A DNA stretch of 64,000 nt from Imperialibacter sp. EC-SDR9 (GCF_902498805.1 NZ_LR701581.1:152338-216337); one strand, 5' to 3'; shown: positions 17,848-27,089, counted from the first letter of the stretch. The notes: a model not told the origin generated them from the sequence alone. Translations and numbers: made by a program.

Positions 17848-18402
17848 ATGAAAATTTACACTAAAACAGGCGACAAGGGAACCACCTCTCTTCTTGGTGG
17901 CACCAGGGTATCGAAGGCACATCTTCGCATAGAAACCTATGGCACTGTCGACGAACTCAATTCCTATATCGGATTACTGAGGGATCAAGAGGTAAACAAA
18001 GCCAGAATACCATTTTTTATAGAAATACAGGAGCAGCTTTTTACCATTGGCTCTCACTTGGCTATGGAGCCTGGAAGCACCAAATTCCCCATTCCGCAGG
18101 TTGATGAAACATTGACAAGCAGGCTGGAGGCCGCCATGGATGAAATGGATGCCTTGCTGCCTCCGATGAAAAACTTCATTCTGCCAGGCGGCCATCCTTC
18201 GGTTTCGCATGGTCACATCGCTCGCTGTGTTTGCCGCAGGGCTGAACGATTGGTTATTGGATTGCAAGAACAAGAGGCCGTGGAAGAAAGTATTGTCCAG
18301 TTTCTTAACCGCCTGTCTGACTATCTTTTTGTGCTATGCCGCATGATGGCGCAGGAGCTAGGCGTGGAGGAAACTCCGTGGAAGCCCAGAAGTCCAAAAT
18401 AG
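17848..18402 (+). CDS. Cob(I)alamin adenosyltransferase, PduO type
   Basis: A 184-residue ATP:corrinoid adenosyltransferase making adenosylcobalamin. The N-terminal ATP-binding motif MKIYTKTGDKGTTSLLGG, then YGTVDELNSYIGLLRD, and the C-terminal RAERLV and NRLSDYLFVLCR motifs are all present, including the Arg and Asp residues that bind ATP and stabilise the trimer. The length is normal. It is translationally close to the ABC ATPase gene but a functional link is not evident. Confidence 0.93.
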   Translation: MKIYTKTGDKGTTSLLGGTRVSKAHLRIETYGTVDELNSYIGLLRDQEVNKARIPFFIEIQEQLFTIGSHLAMEPGSTKFPIPQVDETLTSRLEAAMDEMDALLPPMKNFILPGGHPSVSHGHIARCVCRRAERLVIGLQEQEAVEESIVQFLNRLSDYLFVLCRMMAQELGVEETPWKPRSPK

Positions 18403-18433
18403 GCTTTGTTTTGCACCCCTCCTGAAGGAAAAA

Positions 18434-18451
18434 GTTTGTACCGGGACAAAC
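18434..18451. promoter_or_regulatory. Operator-like dyad GTTTGT-N6-ACAAAC
   Basis: A perfect 6-bp inverted repeat (18434-18439 and 18446-18451) with a 6-base GC-rich centre lies 53 bases before the DUF6807 start. The size and spacing fit a dimeric HTH regulator site. The regulator is not identified. Confidence 0.5.
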
Positions 18452-18458
18452 CTGGTGA

Positions 18459-18502
18459 AAAATTTAGTATCTTCATCGGTCTCAACCCCGATACTAAATT
18501 TT
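18459..18502 (+). promoter_or_regulatory. Strong 5'-UTR hairpin ending two bases before the DUF6807 start codon
   Basis: A perfect 13-bp inverted repeat (AAAATTTAGTATC at 18459-18471 and its complement at 18490-18502) encloses an 18-base loop. The right arm ends two bases before the ATG at 18505, so in RNA the stem would cover the ribosome entry region. Inside, ATCGG and CCGAT can pair in a competing way. It could be a DNA dyad or an RNA switch; it lacks a T tract, so it is not a normal terminator. Confidence 0.6.
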
Positions 18503-18504
18503 AG

Positions 18505-19473
18505 ATGACGCTAAAGAAGACCCTTCTGTTGCATACTGCTTTATTTAGCCTTTTTGTATCCACTCAGGCACAGAAAGTAAGCATAAAAGAGACGACCACA
18601 GGTATTGATTTTCTGTTAGGCGGAAAGGAGGTGCTTACTTACCAAACTTCCATGCTCACCGTGCCGGAAGGAGTGAAGAAGGAGTTTCGCAAATCTGGCT
18701 TTATCCATCCGCTCAAGTCACCTTCTGGCGAGGTACTTACCCGTATTCAACCACCCGACCATTACCATCACCTGGGCATTTGGGGCCCATGGACGAAGAC
18801 CAAGGTAGAAGGCAGGGAAGTGGACTTTTGGAATTTGGGAGATGGAAAAGGCAGGGTCGATTTTGACCATATAATCTCACAGACATCTAAAGGGAATATT
18901 GCTGAAGTAGTCGTTCGACAGCACCATACTGACCTGCTGGCACCGAATGGCCCACAGGTGGCTATTGAGGAGGACTTAGGCATCCGGGTGCAAAGCGCAG
19001 ATAAAGGAAGGTACCTGGTCGACTACACAACGACCATTTCCACACCACTGTCAACGCCTATTATGTTGGAGGCCTACCGCTATGGCGGAGGTATCGGCTA
19101 TCGTGCCACAGCGGCCTGGAATCAGGGTAACAGTACGATTCTTACGTCAGAAGGGTACAATAGAACCAACGCCGATGGAACAGGGGGGAAGTGGGTAATG
19201 GTACATGGCGTTTCTGGAGCAAAGGAAGGAAAAAGCGGTATACTATTTCTTAGCTACCCGGAAAACAGGGCTCACCCTGAACCAATGCGGGTGTGGCCAG
19301 TGGATGCTAACGGAGGGAAAGAAAATGTCTATATAGAATTTTGCCCCATCAGGTATGAGCCCTGGGAAATTGAGCCTGGAAAGAAATACACTTTGAAATA
19401 TAGAATGGTGGTGTTTGACGGAACGCTTACAGCCGAAGAAGCGGAAGCTTACTGGAAAGCATTCACCAAATAA
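18505..19473 (+). CDS. Exported DUF6807 (PmoA-like) family protein
   Basis: A 322-residue protein with a signal peptide (about 1-22, cleaved after TQA). The body matches the DUF6807 family often annotated as methane oxygenase PmoA, a misleading name; members are found with sugar-catabolism genes. Visible family motifs are QPPDHYHHLGIWGPWT, the EAYRYGGGIGYRAT segment and FCPIRYEPWEIEPG. A beta-sandwich, aldose-epimerase-like fold is likely. It heads a cluster with two Gfo/Idh/MocA-type genes and GH31, which supports a role in processing an unusual sugar or glycoside. Confidence 0.82.
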   Translation: MTLKKTLLLHTALFSLFVSTQAQKVSIKETTTGIDFLLGGKEVLTYQTSMLTVPEGVKKEFRKSGFIHPLKSPSGEVLTRIQPPDHYHHLGIWGPWTKTKVEGREVDFWNLGDGKGRVDFDHIISQTSKGNIAEVVVRQHHTDLLAPNGPQVAIEEDLGIRVQSADKGRYLVDYTTTISTPLSTPIMLEAYRYGGGIGYRATAAWNQGNSTILTSEGYNRTNADGTGGKWVMVHGVSGAKEGKSGILFLSYPENRAHPEPMRVWPVDANGGKENVYIEFCPIRYEPWEIEPGKKYTLKYRMVVFDGTLTAEEAEAYWKAFTK

Positions 19474-19509
19474 TAATTAACTACTTACCCTTAGACTACT
19501 TATATACCT

Positions 19510-20886
19510 ATGAAAAGAAGAGAATTTGTCCGAAACACAGCCATTGCTACCAGTGTGCTGGGTTTCCCCACCATAGTGCCCTCTTCCGTTTTTGGAAAAG
19601 ATGCGCCGAGCAACAAAATCAATATTGGCCAGATTGGGTGTGGCCGCATTGCCCGAGGACACGACATGCCTGGTACCTGGCAGCACGATGTGGCCCGTTT
19701 CGTAGCGGTCTCCGATCTGGACAGCAAGCGCATGAAGGAAGGGAAGGAGCACGTTGAAAAGTTCTACACCGAAAAAATGGGCAAGCCTTACGTCGATGTG
19801 AAGCAGTACGGCGACTACAAGGAGATGCTTCTCAACAAAGACATTGATGCAGTCATCATCAGCACGCCCGACCACTGGCATTCGCAGCCCGCCATGGAAG
19901 CCGTATTGGCTGGCAAGCATGTTTATCTCCAAAAGCCGACTTCGCTCACAGTCCACGAGGGGCGTCAGCTGGCTGACCTGGTGAAGAAATCGAACGTCAC
20001 TTTTCAGATGGGTACCCAGCAGCGCTCCATGAAACAGTTCAAGGTGGCGGCCGAGCTAGTGCGCAATGGTAGGATTGGCAAAATACATACGGTAAGAATA
20101 GGTCTTCCAGGCGACCCCGCTGGCCCCGAGGCCCCCGCAATGCCTGTACCAAAGCAACTGAACTACGATGCATGGCTTGGCTCTACACCAGAGGTTCCTT
20201 ACACCGAAATCGGTGTGCATCCGGTAGAAGGCTACGACCGGCCGGGCTGGTTGCGTTGTGAACAGTACGGTGCAGGCATGATCACTGGCTGGGGGCAGCA
20301 TCACTACGATTCGGCTGCCTGGGGTATGGATACAGAATACATAGGACCAAGGTTCATTGAGGCCGTGGCCGAGTTTCCAAGATCTGGGCTTTGGAATGTG
20401 CATGGCGACTTCATGGTGAAGCAGGAGTACGACAATGGCATCAACGTATTTACATCAGGTGGCTACCCGAATGGCATCCGCTACGAGGGAACGGATGGCT
20501 GGATTTGGGTGTCGAGGGGTGACTATGTGGCTTCTGCTTCGGATCCGGTTGCTGCTGAGAATAGCGCTAAGGCATTAGATGCTTCTGACCCTAAGATTCT
20601 GCAATCCGTGATTGAACCGGGTGAGATTCATTTGTATGAAAGCGAGGAGCATCATGGCAACTGGTTGGAATGCATCAAGTCTGGCAAGGAGCCCATATCT
20701 CCCGTAGAAATGGGGCATAAGGCCTGTTCCGTGTGTCTGACAAGTCACATAGCCATGAAAATTGGCAGAAGGCTGGAGTGGGATTCCAAAACAGAGCGCT
20801 TTGTCAACGACGACGAGGCCAATACTTACTTAAGCAGGCCGCAAAGAGCGCCCTACGGAACCGATAATGTTAAAATGAAAGGATAA
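19510..20886 (+). CDS. Exported Gfo/Idh/MocA family oxidoreductase
   Basis: A 458-residue NAD(P)-dependent sugar oxidoreductase-like protein. The N-terminus MKRREFVRNTAIATSVLGF is a Tat-type signal, so it folds with cofactor before export. The Rossmann motif reads IGQIGCGRIARGHD, then ISTPDHWHSQPAMEAVLAGKHVYLQKPTS is split over the cofactor and catalytic regions; the usual EKP reads QKP with the Lys kept. Members of this periplasmic group include enzymes oxidising or cleaving glycosides through a 3-keto intermediate. It is followed after 7 bases by a second member. Confidence 0.9.
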   Translation: MKRREFVRNTAIATSVLGFPTIVPSSVFGKDAPSNKINIGQIGCGRIARGHDMPGTWQHDVARFVAVSDLDSKRMKEGKEHVEKFYTEKMGKPYVDVKQYGDYKEMLLNKDIDAVIISTPDHWHSQPAMEAVLAGKHVYLQKPTSLTVHEGRQLADLVKKSNVTFQMGTQQRSMKQFKVAAELVRNGRIGKIHTVRIGLPGDPAGPEAPAMPVPKQLNYDAWLGSTPEVPYTEIGVHPVEGYDRPGWLRCEQYGAGMITGWGQHHYDSAAWGMDTEYIGPRFIEAVAEFPRSGLWNVHGDFMVKQEYDNGINVFTSGGYPNGIRYEGTDGWIWVSRGDYVASASDPVAAENSAKALDASDPKILQSVIEPGEIHLYESEEHHGNWLECIKSGKEPISPVEMGHKACSVCLTSHIAMKIGRRLEWDSKTERFVNDDEANTYLSRPQRAPYGTDNVKMKG

Positions 20887-20893
20887 AGTATAA

Positions 20894-22276
20894 ATGAAAC
20901 TCAATCAACTATTTTTAGGGGCTCTCGCAGCCCTTTTTCTTGCAGGGTGCCAATCAGGAACGATGAAAGAGAGCACGGAAGAATCTACCGACAACGGTAA
21001 AATCAGGATCATGACGCTGGAGCCGGGGCATTTTCATGCCGGTCTTATCCACAAGTCAATGTATCCGGTGGTGGACTCCACCATTTATGTGTTTGCACCG
21101 AACGGCCCAGAGCTGACGGATTATCTTGCCCGCATCAACGGATACAATACCCGGGCGGAAAACCCGACTGGCTGGCAGTTGGAGGTGACCAAAGGTCCTG
21201 ATTTCTTGCAAAAAATGGTCGATCAGAAGCAGGGCAACGTGATGATGGTGGCCGGGAAGAACGACCACAAAGTGGACTATGTACTGAAAGCCATTGAAAA
21301 CGATATCAACGTATATGCCGACAAGCCGCTGGTAGTGGACAAGGCTGGTTATGCCAAGTTACTCAAAGCTTTTCAGGTGGCGGAAGAAAAAGACCTGCTG
21401 CTGTATGATATCATGACCGAGAGATTTGAGATCACCACTATTTTGCAGCGTCAGCTGTCCATGCTGCCTGATGTATTTGGGGAACTGGAAGACGGCACAC
21501 CTGATAATCCGGCGATCACCAAAGAGAGTGTGCACCACTTTTTCAAATATGTATCTGGCAAGCCTTTAGTGCGGCCCGACTGGTTTTTTGATGTGAGAGT
21601 AGAAGGAACTGGCATTGTGGACGTAACCACTCACCTGGTAGACCTGGTGCAGTGGGAAACCTTCCCTGAGCAAAGGCTCGACACCACCGATGTCAATATG
21701 ATGTCAGCGAAGCTTTGGCCTACTGTGCTAACCCTCGACGACTTTAAAGGCGTGACGGGCGCTAACGAGTTTCCTGCCTTTTTGAATGAATACATCAAAG
21801 ATGGCAAGTTAGAAGTGATGAGTAATGGTGAGATGAACTACACCCTTCGTGGCAAACATGCTAAAGTAAGCGTGATTTGGAACTACCAGGCACCAGAGGG
21901 AGCAGCCGATACACACTACAGCATGATGCGGGGCACCAAAGCCAACCTGATGATCCGTCAGGGAGCGGAAGAAAACTACCGGGCCACGCTGTACGTGAAA
22001 CTGCTAGATGGGCAGGAAGAGGCACTGGCCAAGGCGATCAACGAAACGCTGCAGGCGAAGTATCCCGGGATTGGGCTGACCAAGCAGGAGGGAGGCGAGT
22101 ACATTGTAGACATTCCTGATTCTTACCACAATGGCCATGAAGCACACTTTGGTCAGGTAACCGAGAAGTTCTTGGAGTACTACCAGGCCGGATCCATGCC
22201 GGAGTGGGAAAAGGCATTCATGAAGGTGAAGTACTTCACGAATATCAAAGCTCTGGAAATGGCCACGACTAAGTGA
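20894..22276 (+). CDS. Lipoprotein with oxidoreductase-like domain (Oxidoreduct_C type)
   Basis: A 460-residue lipoprotein (lipobox LFLAGC, mature CQSGTMKES). The N-terminal half resembles a Rossmann fold of the Gfo/Idh/MocA type (RIMTLEPGHFHAGLIHKS, MMVAGKNDHKVDYVLKAIENDINVYADKPLV), with the catalytic-region Lys kept in ADKP. The C-terminal half matches the putative oxidoreductase C-terminal domain seen in Bacteroidota polysaccharide-use loci. No GxGxxG glycine loop is clear, so cofactor binding is uncertain. It probably acts with the gene upstream on the same periplasmic substrate. Confidence 0.82.
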   Translation: MKLNQLFLGALAALFLAGCQSGTMKESTEESTDNGKIRIMTLEPGHFHAGLIHKSMYPVVDSTIYVFAPNGPELTDYLARINGYNTRAENPTGWQLEVTKGPDFLQKMVDQKQGNVMMVAGKNDHKVDYVLKAIENDINVYADKPLVVDKAGYAKLLKAFQVAEEKDLLLYDIMTERFEITTILQRQLSMLPDVFGELEDGTPDNPAITKESVHHFFKYVSGKPLVRPDWFFDVRVEGTGIVDVTTHLVDLVQWETFPEQRLDTTDVNMMSAKLWPTVLTLDDFKGVTGANEFPAFLNEYIKDGKLEVMSNGEMNYTLRGKHAKVSVIWNYQAPEGAADTHYSMMRGTKANLMIRQGAEENYRATLYVKLLDGQEEALAKAINETLQAKYPGIGLTKQEGGEYIVDIPDSYHNGHEAHFGQVTEKFLEYYQAGSMPEWEKAFMKVKYFTNIKALEMATTK

Positions 22277-22300
22277 TGTTGTAGCATTTTTGAATTACGG

Positions 22301-22353
22301 GCCCGGCTGTGGCGCCCACAGCGATAGCTGGTGGTACTACAGCCGGGCTTTTT
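22301..22353 (+). terminator. Rho-independent terminator after the oxidoreductase-like lipoprotein gene
   Basis: A 10-bp perfect outer stem (GCCCGGCTGT / ACAGCCGGGC) encloses an inner hairpin (CAGC-GATA-GCTG) and is followed by five T. It separates the DUF6807-oxidoreductase operon from the GH31 gene, which therefore needs its own promoter. Confidence 0.85.
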
Positions 22354-22448
22354 GAAATTGAGGTGTATCATTTTGGCAATTAACCCTTTGGCCGCTAATG
22401 TCACGGGTAAACGCATTGATCTATCATCATTTATTCCTTCCAACCTGC

Positions 22449-24590
22449 ATGATCCTTAAAAACTTCTTTCTACTTGCCACGATTTCAGTTATTTGCTTCG
22501 CCTGTGAGGAGCCTGAGAAGCAAGACTGGCAGCAGCAAGCCAACGGCGTCTGGAAATACTCCATCGGTGAAAAAAACAAGATCAATCTGCTGAGTGCGGC
22601 CGGGGCGGTTCCCAACATTACCAGACTGAATGTCGGCGCAGCCACAGTTTTTCCATTCGACAAAGAACGAATCCGCATCACAAAATCCGATCACAAAATA
22701 GTGATCCAACTGCCGCTCGACGACGATGAACAGATTTATGGACTGGGCCTACAGTTCAAAAGCGTCAATCGGCGGGGAAAAATCTATCATTTGCAGGTCG
22801 ACCACTACGGCGGCAAAGACAATGGCAGGACCCATGCACCAGTACCTTTTTATGTGTCGAGCAAAGGCTATGGTGTGCTGATCAACTCTGCCAGCTACAT
22901 GACTGTGTACGTGGGTAGCAACGTGAGGCTCGACAGCGAAAATAAGCCTTATGTCTACGACCGAAACACCGAAAAGAATTGGGAGGCCCAACCCCAATCG
23001 GATGTGGTGGAAATCGTTATTCCCGACGAAAGTGCGGAGGTGATCGTTTTCAATGGAGAGACACCCGTCAATACTATAAGGAAATACAACCTCTATCAGG
23101 GTGGGGGAGTCCTGCCGCCCAAGTGGGGCCTGGGCTTTACCTACCGCAGCCATACACAGCATACGTCGGAGGAGGTGTTGGCCGAAGTGCAGGAGTTCGA
23201 AGAGAACGAGTTTCCGCTAGACTTTATTGGGCTGGAGCCTGGCTGGATGAACATGTCGTATCCCTGCTCTTATGAATGGGACGAAGGCAGATTTCCTGAA
23301 CCGGAAAAGTTTGTGCAGGCACTGCTGAGCCAGGGCGTGAGAACAAACCTGTGGATGAACCCCTATATAGCACCCAAAGCGAAGTTGTACCAGCCTATGC
23401 TGCCCTATGCAGGCACGCATTTGGTTTGGAATGGCATCGTGCCAGATTATACCATGGAGGCTGCCAGAAAGGTGTTTTTGGAGTCCTACAATGCGCATCA
23501 GCTTGATATTGGCGTCTCGGGGCTCAAAATAGACGAAGTGGATGGCTACGATAACTGGCTCTGGCCCGATGCTGCCACTTTTCCTTCGGGCACCAGCGCA
23601 GAGCAAATGCGGCAGGTGTATGGACTGCTCATGCAGGAGATGATTGCCGACCTGTACCACAAAAATAACCAAAGGACTTACGGACTGGTAAGGGCCTCCA
23701 ATGCAGGAGCCGCCAGCCTTCCCTTTGTGCTGTACAACGACTACTACGACCACCGGGATTTCATCACGGCTCTTATCAACTCTGGGTTTTCTGGGGTGCT
23801 CTGGACGCCCGAAGTAAGGCAGTCCGACACAGGTGAAGAATGGCTGCGCAGGATGCAGTCGGTGTGTTTTTCGCCCATGGCGATGGTAAATGCGTGGTCG
23901 AGCGGTACCAAGCCGTGGTCGTACCCCGAGGTGTATGAAGAAGTGCAGCAAGTGGCCATGCTCAGGATGCAACTGCTGCCCTACATCTACTCCACATTTG
24001 CCGACTATTATTTCAATGGCACGCCACCGGTTCGACCCATGCAACTAGTGGAAGGCTTTGGAGCAAAGGAAGAGGTGAAAGCCGGGCAGTTGGATGACAC
24101 CGCCAACCCCTACAACCTGGCTATCAGGAAAGACATCAAAGACCAGTTTATGTTTGGTGATAACCTGCTGGTGGCTCCAGTGTTTACAGGTGAAACTTCC
24201 CGAACGGTTATTCTGCCACAAGGCAAATGGTACAACTTTTACACAGGCGACTATGCAGGCGAAAATGAAGTGATTGAGATCAGAACAGCGCTGGCCACCA
24301 TCCCGCTTTTTGTGAAAGATGGCGGCATCATTCCCATGATCCAGTCCCGGCTCCATGCGCCCAAGCCGGGTGAGCAGCTAGCATTGCAAGTGAGGTATTA
24401 CGGCAAAGCGCCGGGTGCCTTCCTGCTGTACGACGATGACGGCGAGACCTTCAATTATGAAAAGGGTGATTATTCGTTGACCGAGCTGAAAGCTGACCCG
24501 GAAAAGGGCCAAATGGGGAGTGAGAAACGGATAGAAGGTAATGTCTTTGGTTATGGGAGTATAAATTGGCAGCTAATGACTGTGAGGTGA
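22449..24590 (+). CDS. Lipoprotein glycoside hydrolase family 31
   Basis: A 713-residue GH31 enzyme. ATG at 22449 is chosen because it gives a lipoprotein signal (MILKNFFLLATISVICFAC). An N-terminal beta-sandwich (about 40-220) precedes the barrel (GLGFTYRSH, FIGLEPGWM, NLWMNPYIAP). The nucleophile Asp362 lies in LKIDEVDG. The usual acid/base strand (GTDIGG in many members) aligns with LWTPEVRQ, putting Glu455 where Asp is usual, which marks a divergent subfamily. The C-terminal sandwich (GDNLLVAPVF, LPQGKWYNFYTGD, YDDDGETFNYEKG) is normal. Substrate may be an alpha-xyloside, -glucoside or -galactoside; the neighbours suggest a modified glycoside. Confidence 0.9.
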   Translation: MILKNFFLLATISVICFACEEPEKQDWQQQANGVWKYSIGEKNKINLLSAAGAVPNITRLNVGAATVFPFDKERIRITKSDHKIVIQLPLDDDEQIYGLGLQFKSVNRRGKIYHLQVDHYGGKDNGRTHAPVPFYVSSKGYGVLINSASYMTVYVGSNVRLDSENKPYVYDRNTEKNWEAQPQSDVVEIVIPDESAEVIVFNGETPVNTIRKYNLYQGGGVLPPKWGLGFTYRSHTQHTSEEVLAEVQEFEENEFPLDFIGLEPGWMNMSYPCSYEWDEGRFPEPEKFVQALLSQGVRTNLWMNPYIAPKAKLYQPMLPYAGTHLVWNGIVPDYTMEAARKVFLESYNAHQLDIGVSGLKIDEVDGYDNWLWPDAATFPSGTSAEQMRQVYGLLMQEMIADLYHKNNQRTYGLVRASNAGAASLPFVLYNDYYDHRDFITALINSGFSGVLWTPEVRQSDTGEEWLRRMQSVCFSPMAMVNAWSSGTKPWSYPEVYEEVQQVAMLRMQLLPYIYSTFADYYFNGTPPVRPMQLVEGFGAKEEVKAGQLDDTANPYNLAIRKDIKDQFMFGDNLLVAPVFTGETSRTVILPQGKWYNFYTGDYAGENEVIEIRTALATIPLFVKDGGIIPMIQSRLHAPKPGEQLALQVRYYGKAPGAFLLYDDDGETFNYEKGDYSLTELKADPEKGQMGSEKRIEGNVFGYGSINWQLMTVR

Positions 24591-24827
24591 TTTCAAATCG
24601 TGCTTTGTCAGACGCAGTGTGGTTGTGGGTTTAACCACAAGAACCACAGTACATGCGAACGCTTGTGTCAGTGAAGTACGCTGATGGCCCCATTGAATAA
24701 GAAACTGGCACGCTTAATTGCACCCTGCCCCAAATTTTTTGAAAAAACCAAAGATTCTTCCTGCCCGTTATACCATCGTTTAGAGATTAAATTTCTAATT
24801 TTACTTTTTCAATAATAGGTTGAGGCC
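24591..24827. other. Intergenic region between GH31 and ilvE
   Basis: No gene is supported here. A hairpin (outer arms TGTGGTT 24618-24624 and AACCACA 24642-24648, inner GTGG/CCAC) lies soon after the GH31 stop; it lacks a T tract, so it is at best an RNA 3'-end structure. Confidence 0.4.
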
Positions 24828-25892
24828 ATGATAGATACCCTTCAATTTCCGATCACCCAGGTGGCGAAGTCCAGAATCAAAGAACTGGACATGGATAATG
24901 TTCAATTTGGTAAGAGCTACTCTGACCACATGTTTATGGCAGAGTATGTCGATGGACAGTGGACAGATCTGAGAATTGTACCTTATGGAAACCTCTCCAT
25001 GAGCCCAGCCAACACCACGCTACACTACGGCCAGTCAATTTTTGAAGGCATGAAGGCGTACAAGGCAGACAATGGTGATGTGTTGATTTTCCGTCCTGAC
25101 AAAAATGCGGCCCGACTGAACAAGAGTGCCGTAAGAATGTGCATTCCTGAGATTCCTGAGGAGATGTTCATGAGTGCCCTTACTGAGCTGCTGAAGCTCG
25201 ACAGAGACTGGGTGCCCAACAAGCCGGGTACCTCGCTGTACATCCGCCCGTTTGTATTCGGCAACGATCCATTCGTAGGTATCAGGTCATCATTGACTTA
25301 CCAATTCATCATTTTTACGAGCCCTGCGGGTGCTTACTACTCCAGGCCGGTGAAGGTGAAAGTGGAAACGAAATATACAAGGGCTGCTCCCGGGGGTACC
25401 GGCAGCGCCAAAACAGCTGGTAACTATGCCGCTGCGTTGTACCCAATGGTGCAGGGCCAGAAAGCAGGTTACGACCAGTTGCTATGGACTAACGCAGGTA
25501 CGCACGAATACTTTGAGGAGTCTGGTACCATGAACGTGTTCTTCCTGATCGACGGCGTGCTTTGCACAGCTCCAGCCGGAGAAACCATCCTTGATGGGGT
25601 GACCAGAGACAGCGTGATCACCCTGGCCAAAGAGTGGGGCTATCCTGTGGAGGAGCGCAAAGTATATGTGAAAGAGTTGAAACAGGCACTGCTGGACGGT
25701 AAGGTGAACGAAGCGTTTGGTGTGGGCACAGCGGCAACTATTGCCAAAATCAGTCACATTGGTTTTGAAGACGGCGACCTGGAACTGCCGGGAGAGGAGT
25801 CAAGAACGCTGTCGAACAGGCTTTTGAAAACGCTTGACGATATTAAGTACGGCAGAATAGAAGACACACACGGCTGGATTTACAGAATCTGA
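24828..25892 (+). CDS. ilvE: Branched-chain amino acid aminotransferase
   Basis: A 354-residue fold-type IV PLP enzyme that transaminates the 2-oxo acids of Leu, Ile and Val with glutamate. Family markers are LHYGQSIFEGMKAY, SLYIRPFVFGND, the PLP Lys in GGTGSAKTAGNYAAAL, and the C-terminal LTRDS-type region (GVTRDSVITLAKEWG, FGVGTAATIAKI). The length and the RIKELD start are typical of the larger BCAT group. It is the final step of the pathway whose other genes lie in the ilvD-A operon 26 kb away, so this gene is controlled separately. Confidence 0.95.
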   Translation: MIDTLQFPITQVAKSRIKELDMDNVQFGKSYSDHMFMAEYVDGQWTDLRIVPYGNLSMSPANTTLHYGQSIFEGMKAYKADNGDVLIFRPDKNAARLNKSAVRMCIPEIPEEMFMSALTELLKLDRDWVPNKPGTSLYIRPFVFGNDPFVGIRSSLTYQFIIFTSPAGAYYSRPVKVKVETKYTRAAPGGTGSAKTAGNYAAALYPMVQGQKAGYDQLLWTNAGTHEYFEESGTMNVFFLIDGVLCTAPAGETILDGVTRDSVITLAKEWGYPVEERKVYVKELKQALLDGKVNEAFGVGTAATIAKISHIGFEDGDLELPGEESRTLSNRLLKTLDDIKYGRIEDTHGWIYRI

Positions 25893-25909
25893 CCATAGTA
25901 ACATATCAC

Positions 25910-25947
25910 AAAATCCATCTGCTTTTTCGAAGGGGGTGGATTTTTTA
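25910..25947 (+). terminator. Rho-independent terminator after ilvE
   Basis: Arms AAATCCAT and GTGGATTT (one G-U pair) enclose a partly paired 18-base loop and are followed by TTTTTTATTT. It begins 18 bases after the ilvE stop and lies before prfB. Confidence 0.75.
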
Positions 25948-26005
25948 TTTGCCAGTGTCTTAAGAAAACAGGCGAACTTACTAACAGTGGAAAACAAATA
26001 ACACC

Positions 26006-27089
26006 ATGACAATAGAACAGTTGAAAGACGTGAAAGCCAGGGTAGCGGCTTTGAGGGGGTATCTTTGACTACGATAACCGCAAACGTGAAGTAGAAGACA
26101 ATGAGGCGCTGACGGTGCTGCCGGGCTTCTGGGACAAACCCAGTGAAGCTGAAAAACTGTTGAAAGAAATCAGGCTACAGAAGGTGTGGACCGACGCCTA
26201 TGAAGAAGTGAAAACTTCTCTGGAAGATGTGGAAACCCTGTATGAATTCTATAATGCCGACGAGGCTGAGATGGAGGAGGTTGATGCGGAGTACAAAAAA
26301 GTCTCTGCGCAGCTGGAAGAAGTAGAGTTGAAGAAGATGCTCAGTGGCGAAGAAGACCAGCTGAGCGCCATGCTCGAGATTAATCCAGGTGCAGGTGGAA
26401 CTGAGAGCAACGACTGGGCGGAAATCCTCATGCGGATGTACATCATGTGGGGAGAGAAGCATGGTTACAAAGTGAGGCAGGTAGACTACACGCCAGGTGA
26501 AACAGCCGGGTTGAAGTCTGCCACGCTGGAGTTTGAAGGCCAGTTTGCTTATGGCTACCTGAAGGCCGAAACGGGCGTGCACCGTTTGGTGCGCATTTCA
26601 CCCTTCGATTCGGGCGGAAGAAGGCATACGTCTTTTGCTTCCATTTATGTGTACCCGGTAGCCGACGACAGCATTCAGATTGAAATCAATCCTGCCGATG
26701 TGGAGCTGCATACGTCCCGATCAGGTGGTGCGGGTGGTCAGAACGTGAACAAGGTGGAAACCAAGGTGCAGCTGACCCACAAGCCCACGGGCATTGTGGT
26801 GGTGTGTCAGGTCGAGCGGTCGCAGCTGGCCAACAGAGAGCTGGCCATGCAAATGCTGAAGTCAAGGCTGTATCAGATGGAGGTGGAGAAGCGCAATGCC
26901 GTGCGTGACAAGGTGGAAGCCGGTAAGATGCGGGTCGACTTTGGCTCGCAAATCCGCAACTACGTGCTGCACCCTTACAAACTGATCAAGGATGCCCGCA
27001 CCGGCGTGGAGCGCACCGACGTGCAGAATGTACTCGACGGCGATCTCGACGACTACATCAAAGCGTTTTTGATGGGGCAGGAGGCTTAG
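26006..27089 (+). CDS. prfB: Peptide chain release factor 2, with programmed +1 frameshift
   Basis: RF2 recognises UGA and UAA stop codons. The product is 360 residues: 20 codons from ATG 26006 to 26065, then a +1 shift at the in-frame TGA (26066-26068), then frame 26067-27089. The site reads AGG GGG TAT CTT TGA C, the same order as the well-known E. coli site. After the shift the sequence continues as [16 protein letters not shown]. The recognition motif SPF, the peptidyl-hydrolysis motif GGQ ([17 protein letters not shown]) and the C-terminal [18 protein letters not shown] are present. Annotations starting at 26115 would lose the N-terminal domain. Confidence 0.95.
26054..26069 (+). promoter_or_regulatory. 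prfB programmed frameshift site with internal Shine-Dalgarno
   Basis: The internal SD-like AGGGGG (26054-26059) is spaced three bases from CTT (26063-26065), followed by TGA C (26066-26069). When RF2 is scarce, slow termination at UGA lets the ribosome slip +1 on CUU-U, raising RF2 synthesis: an autoregulatory loop. Confidence 0.95.

Noticed and set aside
23217..24044. 275-codon open frame on the minus strand
   Set aside because: Antisense to GH31; composition is His/Arg-rich as expected of a shadow frame.
24618..24648. Terminator after GH31
   Set aside because: The hairpin has a mismatch-rich centre and no T tract; kept only as a note on the intergenic region.
26115..27089. prfB starting at the second-frame ATG
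   Set aside because: The frameshift site and the upstream 20 codons from 26006 fit RF2 exactly, so the shorter start is wrong.
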